From positions 1-64,000 of the forward strand of contig CAJQRD010000040.1 in the NCBI GenBank assembly GCA_905480605.1: a DNA stretch of 64,000 nt, given 5' to 3'. The notes beneath the pieces are model-generated. The model had not been told where the DNA came from, did no database searches, and saw nothing but the letters and a program-made list of their open reading frames with translations. The position numbers were made by a program, and so were the translations under genes. Position 1 is the stretch's first letter; each line of letters starts with the position of its first letter. Source of the DNA: an uncultured Saprospiraceae bacterium (GTDB taxonomy: Bacteria; Bacteroidota; Bacteroidia; Chitinophagales; Saprospiraceae). Positions 52,867-61,978 of the stretch are shown piece by piece.

Positions 52867-55404
52867 TTATGCAACTTCTTTTCTCAAAACTTCCAACGGT
52901 GATTTTCTGATTACATCTCTTGTGTTAAACAGACCTATAAAAACAGTTAACCCTGTTATAAATAAGAAAACAAGGAAGATAGGCATCCACTGAATATCAA
53001 ATTGAAGTTCCAATTGATATTTGGCAATTAAGAAACTTCCAGAAACCGCAATTATAATTCCAGTCAATGCTGATATTGCTCCAAGAATAAAATATTCAGT
53101 GGCATTAATTTTCAAAATCTGAAATTTATTGGCACCAAGGGTTCTGAGCAATACACTTTCTTTGATCCGTTGATACTTGCTTAAGAGCAACGAACTTATT
53201 AAGACTATTAAGCCTGTTAAAATACTGAAACCGGCCATAAATTTAATTACATACGAAATCTTAGAGAGAATATCATTTAATGTGGATAAAATAGACCCTA
53301 GATCTACAGCTGTTACGTTAGGGAAAGTTTTGACCACTTCCCTTCTGTATTGTGCCATTACAGTATTATTCGGCGTCTTGGTGACCAGCACATGAAATTG
53401 CGGTGCATTTTCTAAAACACCCGTTGGAAACAAAATAAAAAACCTTGTACGCATGGATTTAAACTCAATTTCGCGTAGACTTCCAATATATGTCGTAATC
53501 AACGCCCCTTGGATATTCCAAACAACTTCATCTCCCATATCAACATCCAAAGCTTCAGCAAAACCTTGATCCATCGATATAAAAATAGAATCATTTTGGT
53601 CTATATGTGGTATCAATTTCCCTTCAAGAAGTTTTTCATCGCTTTCTAAAGTATCGCGATAGGTTACGCGTGCTTCTCTATTGATTGCCCAACGGCTAGC
53701 TGTCCTTGTGGTATCTGCCATCCACTCACTTCTGGCTCTACCCTTCCAGCCCGCAATCCGCATAGTAACAATTGGCACTTGTTGCGTTACAGGCATATCA
53801 TAGGATTCTGTGATTTTAGCCAACTCATCTGTTTGATTGGTTTCAATTCCATACAATATCATATTGGGTTGACTTCCTGCATCCATTGATGCTACGTTAT
53901 TTAAAAGTAAACCTTGAATTATAAAAAGTATAGTTAGAATTGAAGTCCCTAAACCAATAGACACTATTAATGTTTTTGTTTGATTGTTAGGTCGATACAA
54001 ATTAGATAATCCTTGTCTGAAAACAAAACTCCAAGAACGAGGGAAGGTCTTTTTTATAAGCCACATTATAAAAGTAGCCGCTCCATAAAGAAATAGAAAA
54101 GCAAAAAACAAACCTACTGTAAAAATAAAAGCAGATAAAAAGCTTTCGGTTAATAATCTTAAGAACAGAATCATTGAAACTCCAATAGCAGCATATACCA
54201 CATATTTCAAAGGGTCATGGGACTTAATATCATTGTCAAAAGATGCCCTTAATGTTCGCAATGGACTTATATTTCTTACTGCCAATAAAGGAACAATTGA
54301 AAACAAACTGGTTATCACAGATCCAATAGCAATACCTTCAATTATAGCTCTTGGAGAAACAGCTAAATTTACCTCATACGGTAGAATGTCTTTGAGAATT
54401 AATGGCAATACAATTTGAATCAAACTACCCAAAGCCGCTCCAATAAGCACACTTATAAATCCAAGTACAGAAATTTGTAAAAAGTAAATCCAGAACGACT
54501 CACTTCCTTTCAAACCCAAACACCTAAAAACTGCAATCGAAGGAATCTTTGATTTGATATAAATAAATACACTACTCGCTACACCAATACAACCTAAGAT
54601 AAGTGAAACAAGTGCAACCAAATTTAAAAAATTATTTAACGAAGAGAAGGCATTATCTAAGCGTCTTGTTTGATCTTCAATTGTTGTCGTTCTAAAACTT
54701 TCATCTCTAAATTGCTTGCGCCTAGAGTCCAAATTTTCCCATTCTTCTGTATCAAAATCCTCAGGCAATTTATAATAATAAGCATACTCTACAAGACTTC
54801 CTGGTTTGATTAAGTTTGTCTCATCAATAATATTGCTAGGAATATAAACCACTGGCGCAAAACCAGATCCTAAACTGATTGAGCCAAAAGCTCCATCAAC
54901 TTTTCCACTGATTAAAAACATCTTTTCGCCTAATTTTATAGAATCTCCAACACTTAAATCTTGTTCAAGCATCAAACCCACATCAACCAAAGCTGTTCCG
55001 TTATTTTGATATTCATAGACAGCAGTAGCAGGATTAGATTTTATCTCTCCATAAAATGGAAAATTGCCTTCAACAGCTTTTATTCTTACAAACTGCGTCT
55101 CAGAAGTACTAGGAATATACGCCATTGAAAACATCTCCTGTTCAATCGCTTGCTCACCTGGAAGTGAATCAACAATTTGAGTTAGGGATGCATTTAGAGC
55201 TTTATTCCCTGAAATTTTTAAATCAGCACCAAGTAAGGATTTCGATTGATTGCCAATGTCATTTACAAGATTATAATTAAATGAATTGATGGCGACCAAG
55301 GCGGTAATGCCCAATATTATAGATGACATAAACATAAAGAGTCTCCCCCGATTACGTCTGCTATCTCTTAAAGCTGTTTTTGCTAAAAATGAAAACCGAC
55401 TCAT
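52867..55404 (-). CDS. FtsX-like ABC permease (YbbP type)
   Basis: 845 residues. Ten membrane helices in the YbbP layout: one N-terminal helix (about 23-43), a large periplasmic domain, three-helix FtsX block (about 255-385), two central helices, a second periplasmic domain, and a last three-helix FtsX block (about 715-840, ending NTRDVIRKSPLEVLRKE). Partner of the ATPase whose stop overlaps its start by four bases. In E. coli YbbAP works with TesA on lipid or hydrophobic substrates; the tesA-like gene is divergent here too. Family MacB/LolE-like overall, but the ten-helix form favours YbbP. Confidence 0.88.
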   Translation of the reverse strand: MSRFSFLAKTALRDSRRNRGRLFMFMSSIILGITALVAINSFNYNLVNDIGNQSKSLLGADLKISGNKALNASLTQIVDSLPGEQAIEQEMFSMAYIPSTSETQFVRIKAVEGNFPFYGEIKSNPATAVYEYQNNGTALVDVGLMLEQDLSVGDSIKLGEKMFLISGKVDGAFGSISLGSGFAPVVYIPSNIIDETNLIKPGSLVEYAYYYKLPEDFDTEEWENLDSRRKQFRDESFRTTTIEDQTRRLDNAFSSLNNFLNLVALVSLILGCIGVASSVFIYIKSKIPSIAVFRCLGLKGSESFWIYFLQISVLGFISVLIGAALGSLIQIVLPLILKDILPYEVNLAVSPRAIIEGIAIGSVITSLFSIVPLLAVRNISPLRTLRASFDNDIKSHDPLKYVVYAAIGVSMILFLRLLTESFLSAFIFTVGLFFAFLFLYGAATFIMWLIKKTFPRSWSFVFRQGLSNLYRPNNQTKTLIVSIGLGTSILTILFIIQGLLLNNVASMDAGSQPNMILYGIETNQTDELAKITESYDMPVTQQVPIVTMRIAGWKGRARSEWMADTTRTASRWAINREARVTYRDTLESDEKLLEGKLIPHIDQNDSIFISMDQGFAEALDVDMGDEVVWNIQGALITTYIGSLREIEFKSMRTRFFILFPTGVLENAPQFHVLVTKTPNNTVMAQYRREVVKTFPNVTAVDLGSILSTLNDILSKISYVIKFMAGFSILTGLIVLISSLLLSKYQRIKESVLLRTLGANKFQILKINATEYFILGAISALTGIIIAVSGSFLIAKYQLELQFDIQWMPIFLVFLFITGLTVFIGLFNTRDVIRKSPLEVLRKEVA

Positions 55405-56087
55405 ACTTCAGTCGAATTATCTGAAATAATTTGTCCACCTTTTAATTTGATGATACGGTTTGTTTTTTTAGCCAACTCGAGATCATGTGTCACCATTACA
55501 AGAGTCGTCCTGTGCTCTTTGTTTAAGTCAAAAAGCAATGCCTCAACTTTACCGCCAGTGGTATCGTCTAAGTTACCTGTAGGCTCATCGGCAAATAAAA
55601 TTTTTGGTGTATTGCTAAATGCTCTCGCAATTGATACTCTTTGTTGTTCTCCCCCCGAAAGTTGATTTGGGTAATGTGTCATTCGGTCTCCCAAACCTAC
55701 ACGTTGCAATAAGTCTTGCGCAATAGCTTTAGCACCAGAATGGCCTTGTAATTCAAGAGGAATCATTACATTTTCTAAAGCAGTCAAGGTTGGTATTAAT
55801 TGAAAATTTTGGAAAATAAACCCGACTTCTTTATTTCGTATCGTGGAGCGTTCATCTTCAGATAAATTATTTATTTGATTGCCACATAGAGTAATTGTCC
55901 CATCTGTAGGATTATCCAATCCAGCACATAAGCCTAGCAATGTCGTTTTTCCACTACCAGAAGGACCAACAATCGATACAATTTCACCTTCAGTAATTTT
56001 AAAATTTATATCTCTTAACACTTGAAGATCTCGATCACCGCTTTTGTATGTCTTACCAACGTTTTCTATATTGAGAATGTCTTGCAT
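55401..56087 (-). CDS. ABC transporter ATPase (YbbA/LolD type)
   Basis: 228 residues from the ATG at 56087 (MQDILNIENVGKTYKSGDRD). A longer ORF start at 56150 would overlap the divergent esterase gene and adds an unrelated tail, so it is rejected. Walker A GPSGSGKTT, signature LSGGEQQRVSIARA, Walker B ILFADEPTGNLD, switch His in MVTHDLELA. It powers the FtsX-type permease encoded next (ATGA overlap). The YbbA identity rests on the neighbours. Confidence 0.9.
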   Translation of the reverse strand: MQDILNIENVGKTYKSGDRDLQVLRDINFKITEGEIVSIVGPSGSGKTTLLGLCAGLDNPTDGTITLCGNQINNLSEDERSTIRNKEVGFIFQNFQLIPTLTALENVMIPLELQGHSGAKAIAQDLLQRVGLGDRMTHYPNQLSGGEQQRVSIARAFSNTPKILFADEPTGNLDDTTGGKVEALLFDLNKEHRTTLVMVTHDLELAKKTNRIIKLKGGQIISDNSTEV

Positions 56088-56132
56088 TGAATATTTGACT
56101 TTATGTGTACTTTTGAATAAAAGAATTCTAAG

Positions 56133-56843
56133 ATGATGATAATAAAACAATTTAGAGGATATAAATTTTACTCAGTAATGATGATATTATGTCTTCTGGT
56201 TTTATCATGTAAAGATAAACAGCAAGAAGTAAAAGAAGTTGTGCCAGAGCAAAGCAATCAGACAAAAGAAGCTATAAAATCTACTGAAAGCTCAAAAAAG
56301 ACCATTTTATGTTTCGGCAACAGTTTAACAGCTGGATATGGACTTGATGAAAAAGAAGCTTGGCCATCATTGCTAAACGAAAGGTTGGATTCATTAGACT
56401 TAGATTACAAAGCCGTAAATGCTGGAATTAGTGGTGAAACTAGTTCTGGTGGACTCAATAGGATTGATTGGGTGCTTAATCAAAAAGTAGATGTTTTCAT
56501 ATTGGAACTAGGCGCGAACGATATGTTACGAGGCTTAGATATAACTGTCACAGAAGTTAATCTGCGCAAACTCCTTAAGAAAGTTCATGCGAAATATCCG
56601 GGTATTCCCATTATAATAGCTGGGTTATTGGCTCCTCCAAACATGGGAGCTGTATATGAAAAGCAATTTAAAGGAATTTATTCTAAATTGGCAAAAGAGT
56701 TTAACGGTCTATTAATTCCATTTTTTCTCGAAAATGTGGCAGGTATAGAAAGTTTAAACCTTCCTGATCAGAAGCATCCTAATAAAGAAGGTCAGAAAGT
56801 TGTTTTGGAAAACATTTGGAAGCAACTTAAAAAAGTTCTTTAG
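56133..56843 (+). CDS. TesA-like SGNH esterase lipoprotein
   Basis: 236 residues. Lipoprotein signal with Cys26 (LLVLSCKDK); several Met codons near the start leave the exact initiation open. SGNH motifs: FGNSLTAG with Ser64, block II NAGISGET, block III ELGAND with Asn129, and Asp212/His215 in DQKHPNKEG. An arylesterase/lysophospholipase/thioesterase-like enzyme anchored in the envelope. Divergent from the YbbA-like ATPase as in E. coli. Two bases separate it from the next gene. Confidence 0.9.
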   Translation: MMIIKQFRGYKFYSVMMILCLLVLSCKDKQQEVKEVVPEQSNQTKEAIKSTESSKKTILCFGNSLTAGYGLDEKEAWPSLLNERLDSLDLDYKAVNAGISGETSSGGLNRIDWVLNQKVDVFILELGANDMLRGLDITVTEVNLRKLLKKVHAKYPGIPIIIAGLLAPPNMGAVYEKQFKGIYSKLAKEFNGLLIPFFLENVAGIESLNLPDQKHPNKEGQKVVLENIWKQLKKVL

Positions 56844-56845
56844 AT

Positions 56846-57736
56846 TTGAAACTGTCAAAAGAACTGATATGGTTAAACCTTGGTGTATTGTTTATGAGTA
56901 CATCAGGTATTTTTGGAAGACAAATCCAAATCCAACCAGAATTAGCGATTTTTTATAGGTGTCTTTTTGCTGCTATCATTCTATTCGTATTTATAAAATT
57001 CAATAAATTAAATTACAAAACAATTCAGAAAGGCCACCTAAAGTATATCATATTGGGAGGCTTATTGTTGGCTGTTCACTGGGTAACATATTTTTATTCT
57101 TTATCGTTACACAGTATTGCCATTGCCATTTTAACATTGCATACATTTCCTGTGATGACAACCATTTTAGAACCTATCTTGCTGAAGACTCCTTTTCGAT
57201 TGTATCACATGGGTTTGGCCTTGCTTGTCATAGCTGGAATATGGGTGATCCTACCAAGCCTGGACTTAGGAGACGAGTTGGTTATGGCAACAGTTTTCGG
57301 AGTATTTTCAGCATTAACATATGCCTTAAGAAATATATGGACAAGAAAAATGATGTCTCATTACAACGGGTCAGTCATGATGTTTTTTCAACTATCGTGT
57401 TGCTGTCTTGTACTAATACCATTCCCCTTTGTCTTCGAAGCTAGCCCTACTCAAATGGATTGGACTTTATTGGCATGTTTGGCTTTGCTTACTACGGTTC
57501 TGGGGCATACAATGATTGTTACGTCTCTTAAACATTTTTCTGCAGTTACAGTTAGTTTGATAAGTTGTATAATTCCAATATATGGGATACTTTGGGGTGT
57601 GCTTTTTATAGATGAGATACCAAATAGTCGGACACTTTTAGGAGGGAGTTTAATATTAATTAGTTTTTTCGCAGAAAGTTTTCTTTCGAAAAAAAAATCT
57701 ACATCAAATAAATTAAATGGCGAATTCAAAAATTAG
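56846..57736 (+). CDS. EamA/DMT-family transporter
   Basis: 296 residues, about ten membrane helices in two EamA repeats (LNLGVLFMSTSGIFGRQI; FSALTYALRNIWTRK). TTG start at 56846 (MKLSKELIW), two bases after the esterase stop. Substrate unknown. It overlaps the following substrate-binding-like gene by 20 bases, so all three are likely one transcript. Ends in a Lys/Ser-rich cytoplasmic tail. Confidence 0.88.
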   Translation: MKLSKELIWLNLGVLFMSTSGIFGRQIQIQPELAIFYRCLFAAIILFVFIKFNKLNYKTIQKGHLKYIILGGLLLAVHWVTYFYSLSLHSIAIAILTLHTFPVMTTILEPILLKTPFRLYHMGLALLVIAGIWVILPSLDLGDELVMATVFGVFSALTYALRNIWTRKMMSHYNGSVMMFFQLSCCCLVLIPFPFVFEASPTQMDWTLLACLALLTTVLGHTMIVTSLKHFSAVTVSLISCIIPIYGILWGVLFIDEIPNSRTLLGGSLILISFFAESFLSKKKSTSNKLNGEFKN

Positions 57737-58583
57737 AATAGGTGGCGTACCAGAGCATTTTAACCTACCTGTTCATTTGGCCATAGAAGAAGGTAAGTTT
57801 AAAGAAAAAAAAGTAGATGTAGAATGGACAACTTTTTCAGGAGGTACAGGTCAAATGACAAAGGCATTAAGAAATGATGAAGTTGATCTTTGCATATTAT
57901 TGACAGAAGGTATAATAGCTGATATTGTCAAGGGTAATAAAAGCAAATTGGTAAGTGTTTACGTAACCACTCCATTGTGCTGGGGAATACATACTGGAAA
58001 AAACAATAGTCTATCATCATATGAAGATATTTACTCAAAAACCTATGCAATCAGTAGGTTTGGCTCAGGATCACATTTGATGGCAATTGTAGATGCTAAC
58101 AGCAAAGGATTTGAGATACAAGATGATCAGTTTAATGTGATTAAAAATCTTGATGGTGCATTGGATTCGCTTTCCGAAGAAACATCAGATGTTTTTTATT
58201 GGGAAAAATTTACAACCAAACCCTATGTTGACAACAATCAATTAAAGCGTATTGGAGAATACTTGACCCCCTGGCCATGCTTTGTGATAGCAGCAACGGA
58301 TAAGATAATTGAGGAGCAACCTGAGAATGTAATTAGGGTGTTGAGAACTATTCATGATGCCAGTGATAACTTCATGAGATCTGAAGATGCAATAAAAATG
58401 GTATCAAAGAGGTATTCTCAAAAAGTAGAAGATGTAACGAGGTGGTTTCATTCTACAGAATGGGCGATACATGGTTGGGTCAGTAATAAAATGATTGGCA
58501 GTATAATCTATCACTTGAAATTGGCAGGAATAATTGATGAGAAAGCTGAAATTCCAGAGATTATATGGAGAAGGGAGCCATGA
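57717..58583 (+). CDS. Substrate-binding-protein-like protein without signal peptide
   Basis: 288 residues with the NMT1/THI5-like type II periplasmic-binding fold: IRIGGVPEHFNLPVHLAIEE, TFSGGTGQMTKALRNDEVDL, ILLTEGIIADIVKG, AISRFGSGSHLMAIV, FYWEKFTTKPYVD, TPWPCFVIAA. There is no signal peptide or lipobox; the first residues already belong to strand one. The whole family as I recall it in Bacteroidota starts this way, so it is probably cytoplasmic: a pyrimidine/thiamine-precursor enzyme or ligand sensor rather than an ABC component. Overlaps the DMT gene by 20 bases. Confidence 0.8.
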   Translation: MANSKIRIGGVPEHFNLPVHLAIEEGKFKEKKVDVEWTTFSGGTGQMTKALRNDEVDLCILLTEGIIADIVKGNKSKLVSVYVTTPLCWGIHTGKNNSLSSYEDIYSKTYAISRFGSGSHLMAIVDANSKGFEIQDDQFNVIKNLDGALDSLSEETSDVFYWEKFTTKPYVDNNQLKRIGEYLTPWPCFVIAATDKIIEEQPENVIRVLRTIHDASDNFMRSEDAIKMVSKRYSQKVEDVTRWFHSTEWAIHGWVSNKMIGSIIYHLKLAGIIDEKAEIPEIIWRREP

Positions 58584-58608
58584 CTAATGACTAATGCTTA
58601 GTGATTAA

Positions 58609-58760
58609 GTACACCTACGTTTTTTCAAAACTTCTGTTAATGAAATTTATGAATTAAACAAATATTTGCTAAGCCAACTAACAATACTTTTCTTTAACAT
58701 TGAAGCATTAGCCTACGTTAGTAACTTCTGTAAACAAAGTTATTGGCATTGACGCATTAG
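58609..58760 (+). repeat. Dispersed intergenic repeat, copy D (both modules)
   Basis: Left module ACACCTACGTTTTTTCAAAA then CTTCTGTTAATGAAATTTAT (58611-58660); right module AACATTGAAGCATTAGCCTA, CGTTAGTAACTTCTGTAAAC, AAAGTTATTGGCATTGACGC (58696-58759). The right module repeats part of the left one (CTACGTT...AACTTCTGT). It starts right behind a short TAATGACTAATG tract after the preceding stop. Confidence 0.8.
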
Positions 58761-58771
58761 ACCTATAAAAC

Positions 58772-58806
58772 AAAAAAAGCCACTTGAAAAATCAAGCGGC
58801 TTTTTT
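58772..58806. terminator. Bidirectional terminator
   Basis: GCCACTTGA (58779-58787), loop AAAA, TCAAGCGGC (58792-58800), one mismatch, flanked by seven A and six T. Serves the convergent genes on both sides. Confidence 0.85.
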
Positions 58807-58823
58807 GATTTCGAAGAAAAAAA

Positions 58824-59846
58824 TTACTTCTTCTTTCTTGCAGTTGTCTTCTTTGCTGCTTTTTTAGGAGCTGCTTTTTTAGCTACAGTTTTCTTCGCTG
58901 TTGCTTTTTTTGCAGATGCCTTTTTAGGAGCAGCTTTCTTAGCTTCAGTCTTCTTTGCTGTTACTTTTTTTGCAGTCGCCTTTTTAGGAGCAGCTTTCTT
59001 AGCTACAGCTTTCTTAGGTGCAGCCTTTTTAGCTACAGTCTTCTTTGCTGTTACTTTTTTTGCAGTCGCCTTTTTAGGAGCAGCTTTTTTAGGTGCAGCT
59101 TTTTTAGCTACAGTCTTCTTTGCTGTTACTTTTTTTGCAGTTGCTTTCTTAGGAGCAGCTTTTTTTGCAGTTGCTTTCTTAGCAGTTGCTTTTTTGGCTG
59201 TTGTCTTTTTTGCAGCAGCCTTCTTTTTAGTATCCGATTTCATTTTATTACTATTTGCTATAAATCCAGGGACTTTTACGTGTCCCCAATTCTCTCCACT
59301 TTCAATTCGGTTAATTTGAGTATGACTCACATCAAATTTAGCCGCGATTTTGCTTTTAGGCATTTTGCCTTTCACCAAATGCTCTTTGATTTTAATAACC
59401 TTAGCTTCGGTTAATTTTGGTTTTCCTCCTTTTCTATGAGGCTTAAAGCCAAACTTAACAGCTCGTGCTCTAATATATTCTTTCCACTCTTCATCTTTTA
59501 CCCAAACTATATTATCTGAACTGTTATTCAATCTATTCAAATCTTTATGAATAAATTTTGTTGCGTTTTTGTCTTTAGGCTTTTTGGCCCAATACTTTGC
59601 AACTTGCATATGAACATATAGTCCATAACTACCACCTTCAAGCTTAATGCTTGATTTGAGGTATTGTTTTTTGTCTGGAGTTGGACTTAGATGGTGCTCT
59701 GAGCCATCTATTTTACTTTTAGATTTAATACGTCCTTTATTGGAGACATAGTATTCCATTTTTAAAGTTGGACGAGGTGTTTCAATTTTTTTCCAACGTT
59801 CACCGGGTAGGTTACTTAGCTTTTTTTGACGCGTTACGTTTGACAT
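58824..59846 (-). CDS. NUMOD4/HNH-like DNA-binding protein fused to a histone H1-like tail
   Basis: 340 residues. Residues about 10-60 match a NUMOD4-like motif ([20 protein letters not shown]). About 70-125 match a small HNH-like unit ([28 protein letters not shown]), and about 140-190 form a helix-turn-helix ([20 protein letters not shown], then NWGHV). From about 205 to the end it is a run of AKK(A/T) and AAPKK repeats like bacterial H1/HU-tail proteins. I infer a nucleoid-associated or regulatory DNA-binding protein; whether the HNH part cuts DNA is doubtful. Eleven bases after hscB, in the rseP operon. Confidence 0.8.
   Translation of the reverse strand: MSNVTRQKKLSNLPGERWKKIETPRPTLKMEYYVSNKGRIKSKSKIDGSEHHLSPTPDKKQYLKSSIKLEGGSYGLYVHMQVAKYWAKKPKDKNATKFIHKDLNRLNNSSDNIVWVKDEEWKEYIRARAVKFGFKPHRKGGKPKLTEAKVIKIKEHLVKGKMPKSKIAAKFDVSHTQINRIESGENWGHVKVPGFIANSNKMKSDTKKKAAAKKTTAKKATAKKATAKKAAPKKATAKKVTAKKTVAKKAAPKKAAPKKATAKKVTAKKTVAKKAAPKKAVAKKAAPKKATAKKVTAKKTEAKKAAPKKASAKKATAKKTVAKKAAPKKAAKKTTARKKK
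58845..59235 (-). repeat. Coding tandem repeats of the AKK/APKK tail
   Basis: Imperfect nucleotide repeats encoding KKxxAKK units. A longer block ([21 protein letters not shown]) occurs three times, suggesting growth by slippage or unequal exchange. Confidence 0.8.
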
Positions 59847-59857
59847 CGAATGTAGAT

Positions 59858-60370
59858 TTAATTATCAAAATTATTTTCGATTCTATTGAGATATTTTCGC
59901 TTAAGATAATAATCTTTAATCAATTCTAATTGTTTATTATTAAGATTATTAAAATCAAAGTTATTAATAAACTCGGTAACATTCTCAAGAATTCTATTTT
60001 CTAATAAATTTATCTGGGAAACAATGCTAGTTTTTGCCTCATCAGAGGGATTCATTTTAAAATCGAAAATGTTTTCATTTATGTCCATCATTTCCATCAA
60101 AAATATTTGAGGAACTGATTCATTACCTTCTTCAAATTTAATGCCAGTCAACTCTAGCGTATACTTTATACGCAACATATCATCTTTCAACGTTTTGAAT
60201 GCTTCATTTATAATTGAAGATTTATCCAAAGCTGACATTTGTTCTTCCTGATCAACAAGCGTAAAATTGTCAGGATGATTTTCGCGATTTAAAGCGTAAT
60301 ATTTTTTTCTCAGTTTGTTTTTATCAATTGAAAAACTTACTGGCAAATCAAATAAATCAAAATAATTCAA
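59858..60370 (-). CDS. hscB: HscB-like J-domain co-chaperone
   Basis: 170 residues. N-terminal J-like domain with the HPD motif at 32-34 (ENHPDNF) and [18 protein letters not shown]-terminal three-helix HscB domain ([35 protein letters not shown]-like end). HscB brings the Fe-S scaffold IscU to the Hsp70 HscA. No other isc gene is nearby. It sits ten bases after rseP. Confidence 0.88.
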   Translation of the reverse strand: MNYFDLFDLPVSFSIDKNKLRKKYYALNRENHPDNFTLVDQEEQMSALDKSSIINEAFKTLKDDMLRIKYTLELTGIKFEEGNESVPQIFLMEMMDINENIFDFKMNPSDEAKTSIVSQINLLENRILENVTEFINNFDFNNLNNKQLELIKDYYLKRKYLNRIENNFDN

Positions 60371-60380
60371 TCTACAGAAT

Positions 60381-61763
60381 TTAAATGTTACGCATTATAT
60401 CTAATCCCAATGCATAGACCATAAGAATTATTAGAATTCCAAAACCTATCAAAGTCGCTACCTCCATCACTCTATCAGATACCTTAATACCTGTGATGCT
60501 TTCAAATAGCAAAAACACAACATACCCTCCATCTAGTGCTGGTATTGGTAATAAATTTAAAAATCCTAAAAGAATTGATAAACTTGCTGTCATTGCCCAA
60601 AATCTTCTCCAGTCCCATTCTGTTCCAAACATTTTTCCTATGCTTATAAAACTACCAAGACTTTCGCTCGCTTTTATTTTCCCACTAAACATTTGACCGA
60701 ACGCTTTTACTTGGTCTGTAAGAAAACCCCAAGACATTGAGAATCCTTTAGGCACTGCCTCACCAAAAGTGTATTTTTGGGTATCATATTCATAGTACTC
60801 AGAAGCATCATTTACGCCAAAGCCGATGCGTCTTCTTGTTTTACCTTCTTTTCCCATTAATCTTTTCACCAAACCTACCTTTCCTGGAAACATCGTATTG
60901 TAAGAAAGATCTAAAGTATCGTTGCTTCTCTTTATAGTAAACGTCAATTTCTCCTCTTCTGCATTTATAACGTTTGAAGCAAATTGATTGTAATATGGTG
61001 TGGGAATATTATTGACTGCGATTATTTGATCTCCCATTTTCAACCCTGCCTCCTTTGCTTTCGCTGGAGACTCATCAGGAAATTCATTTACAACAGCTGG
61101 GTATTTCAAATAAAACAACTGAACATCTCTATTGTCATACTTTGTTAACTCAGTAATAAATTTAGGGTCAATAGAAATCGTTTGTTCTTGTCCACCTCTA
61201 CTTACTTTTAAAGATTGGGCATTATTGATAATAATTTCTTTTGTTACCACGCCAGAACTAAACTTAGTTATTGCTTTATCGCCAATAGAAATAAGTTTAT
61301 CATCATTTCTTAATCCAAGATCGTAACCCATTTCACTTACAGATAGTCCTTCAGTTACTTTATCGTTAGAAATGAATTTATCACCCCAAACCCAAGCAAC
61401 AACTGCAAACAATATAATACCTAAAATAAAATTTACAGTAACACCCCCAAGCATAATAATCAATCTCTGCCAAGCCGGCTTAGATCTGAACTCATATGGT
61501 TTAGGTTCTTCAGACATTTGCTCCTTGTCGAAACTCTCATCAATCATTCCTGATATCTTGACATATCCACCAAGTGGTAGCCATCCAATCCCATATTCAG
61601 TTTCCCCTTTTTGGTATTTAAAAAGAGAAAAACCAGGGTTGAAAAAAAGGTAAAATTTTTCGACTCTAGTTTTAAACCATTTTGCCGCACCGAAGTGCCC
61701 TAGCTCATGAAGAACGACAAGAATCGAAAGACTTAATAATAATTGTGAAACAGTTATCAACAT
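60381..61763 (-). CDS. rseP: RIP metalloprotease RseP (site-2 protease)
   Basis: 460 residues. Intramembrane zinc protease that cuts membrane-bound regulators such as anti-sigma factors. H19-E20-xx-H23 in the first membrane helix (VLHELGHF), Asp411 in LDGG in the third, and PDZ domains between (about 130-300; KAKEAGLKMGDQIIAVN). Four membrane segments, last at about 435-455. In Bacteroidota the usual neighbour is dxr; here hscB and the H1-like gene follow instead. It could act on the membrane-anchored sigma partner at 4453-5970, as inference. Confidence 0.95.
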   Translation of the reverse strand: MLITVSQLLLSLSILVVLHELGHFGAAKWFKTRVEKFYLFFNPGFSLFKYQKGETEYGIGWLPLGGYVKISGMIDESFDKEQMSEEPKPYEFRSKPAWQRLIIMLGGVTVNFILGIILFAVVAWVWGDKFISNDKVTEGLSVSEMGYDLGLRNDDKLISIGDKAITKFSSGVVTKEIIINNAQSLKVSRGGQEQTISIDPKFITELTKYDNRDVQLFYLKYPAVVNEFPDESPAKAKEAGLKMGDQIIAVNNIPTPYYNQFASNVINAEEEKLTFTIKRSNDTLDLSYNTMFPGKVGLVKRLMGKEGKTRRRIGFGVNDASEYYEYDTQKYTFGEAVPKGFSMSWGFLTDQVKAFGQMFSGKIKASESLGSFISIGKMFGTEWDWRRFWAMTASLSILLGFLNLLPIPALDGGYVVFLLFESITGIKVSDRVMEVATLIGFGILIILMVYALGLDIMRNI

Positions 61764-61978
61764 AAATTTTGCTTTTCAAATTTTAGTTGCTATTTTATAT
61801 AACTCCTAAAAAAGCGCAAAAGTAATAATTTTAAAACTAATATGCACCTTTTGAAAAATTGTTAAGTTATTTATGCCTTTTTTATAAAATAAATAACTAT
61901 CAAAATTATCAGTTTAGACATCAAAAAATCAAATTGTTACTTCTTAAAAAAGAATAAAATTTAATCATAACTTTACGT

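Noticed and set aside
56088-56150. Longer N-terminus for the YbbA-like ATPase
   Set aside because: The extra residues overlap the divergent esterase gene and are not ATPase-like; ABC similarity begins at MQDIL.
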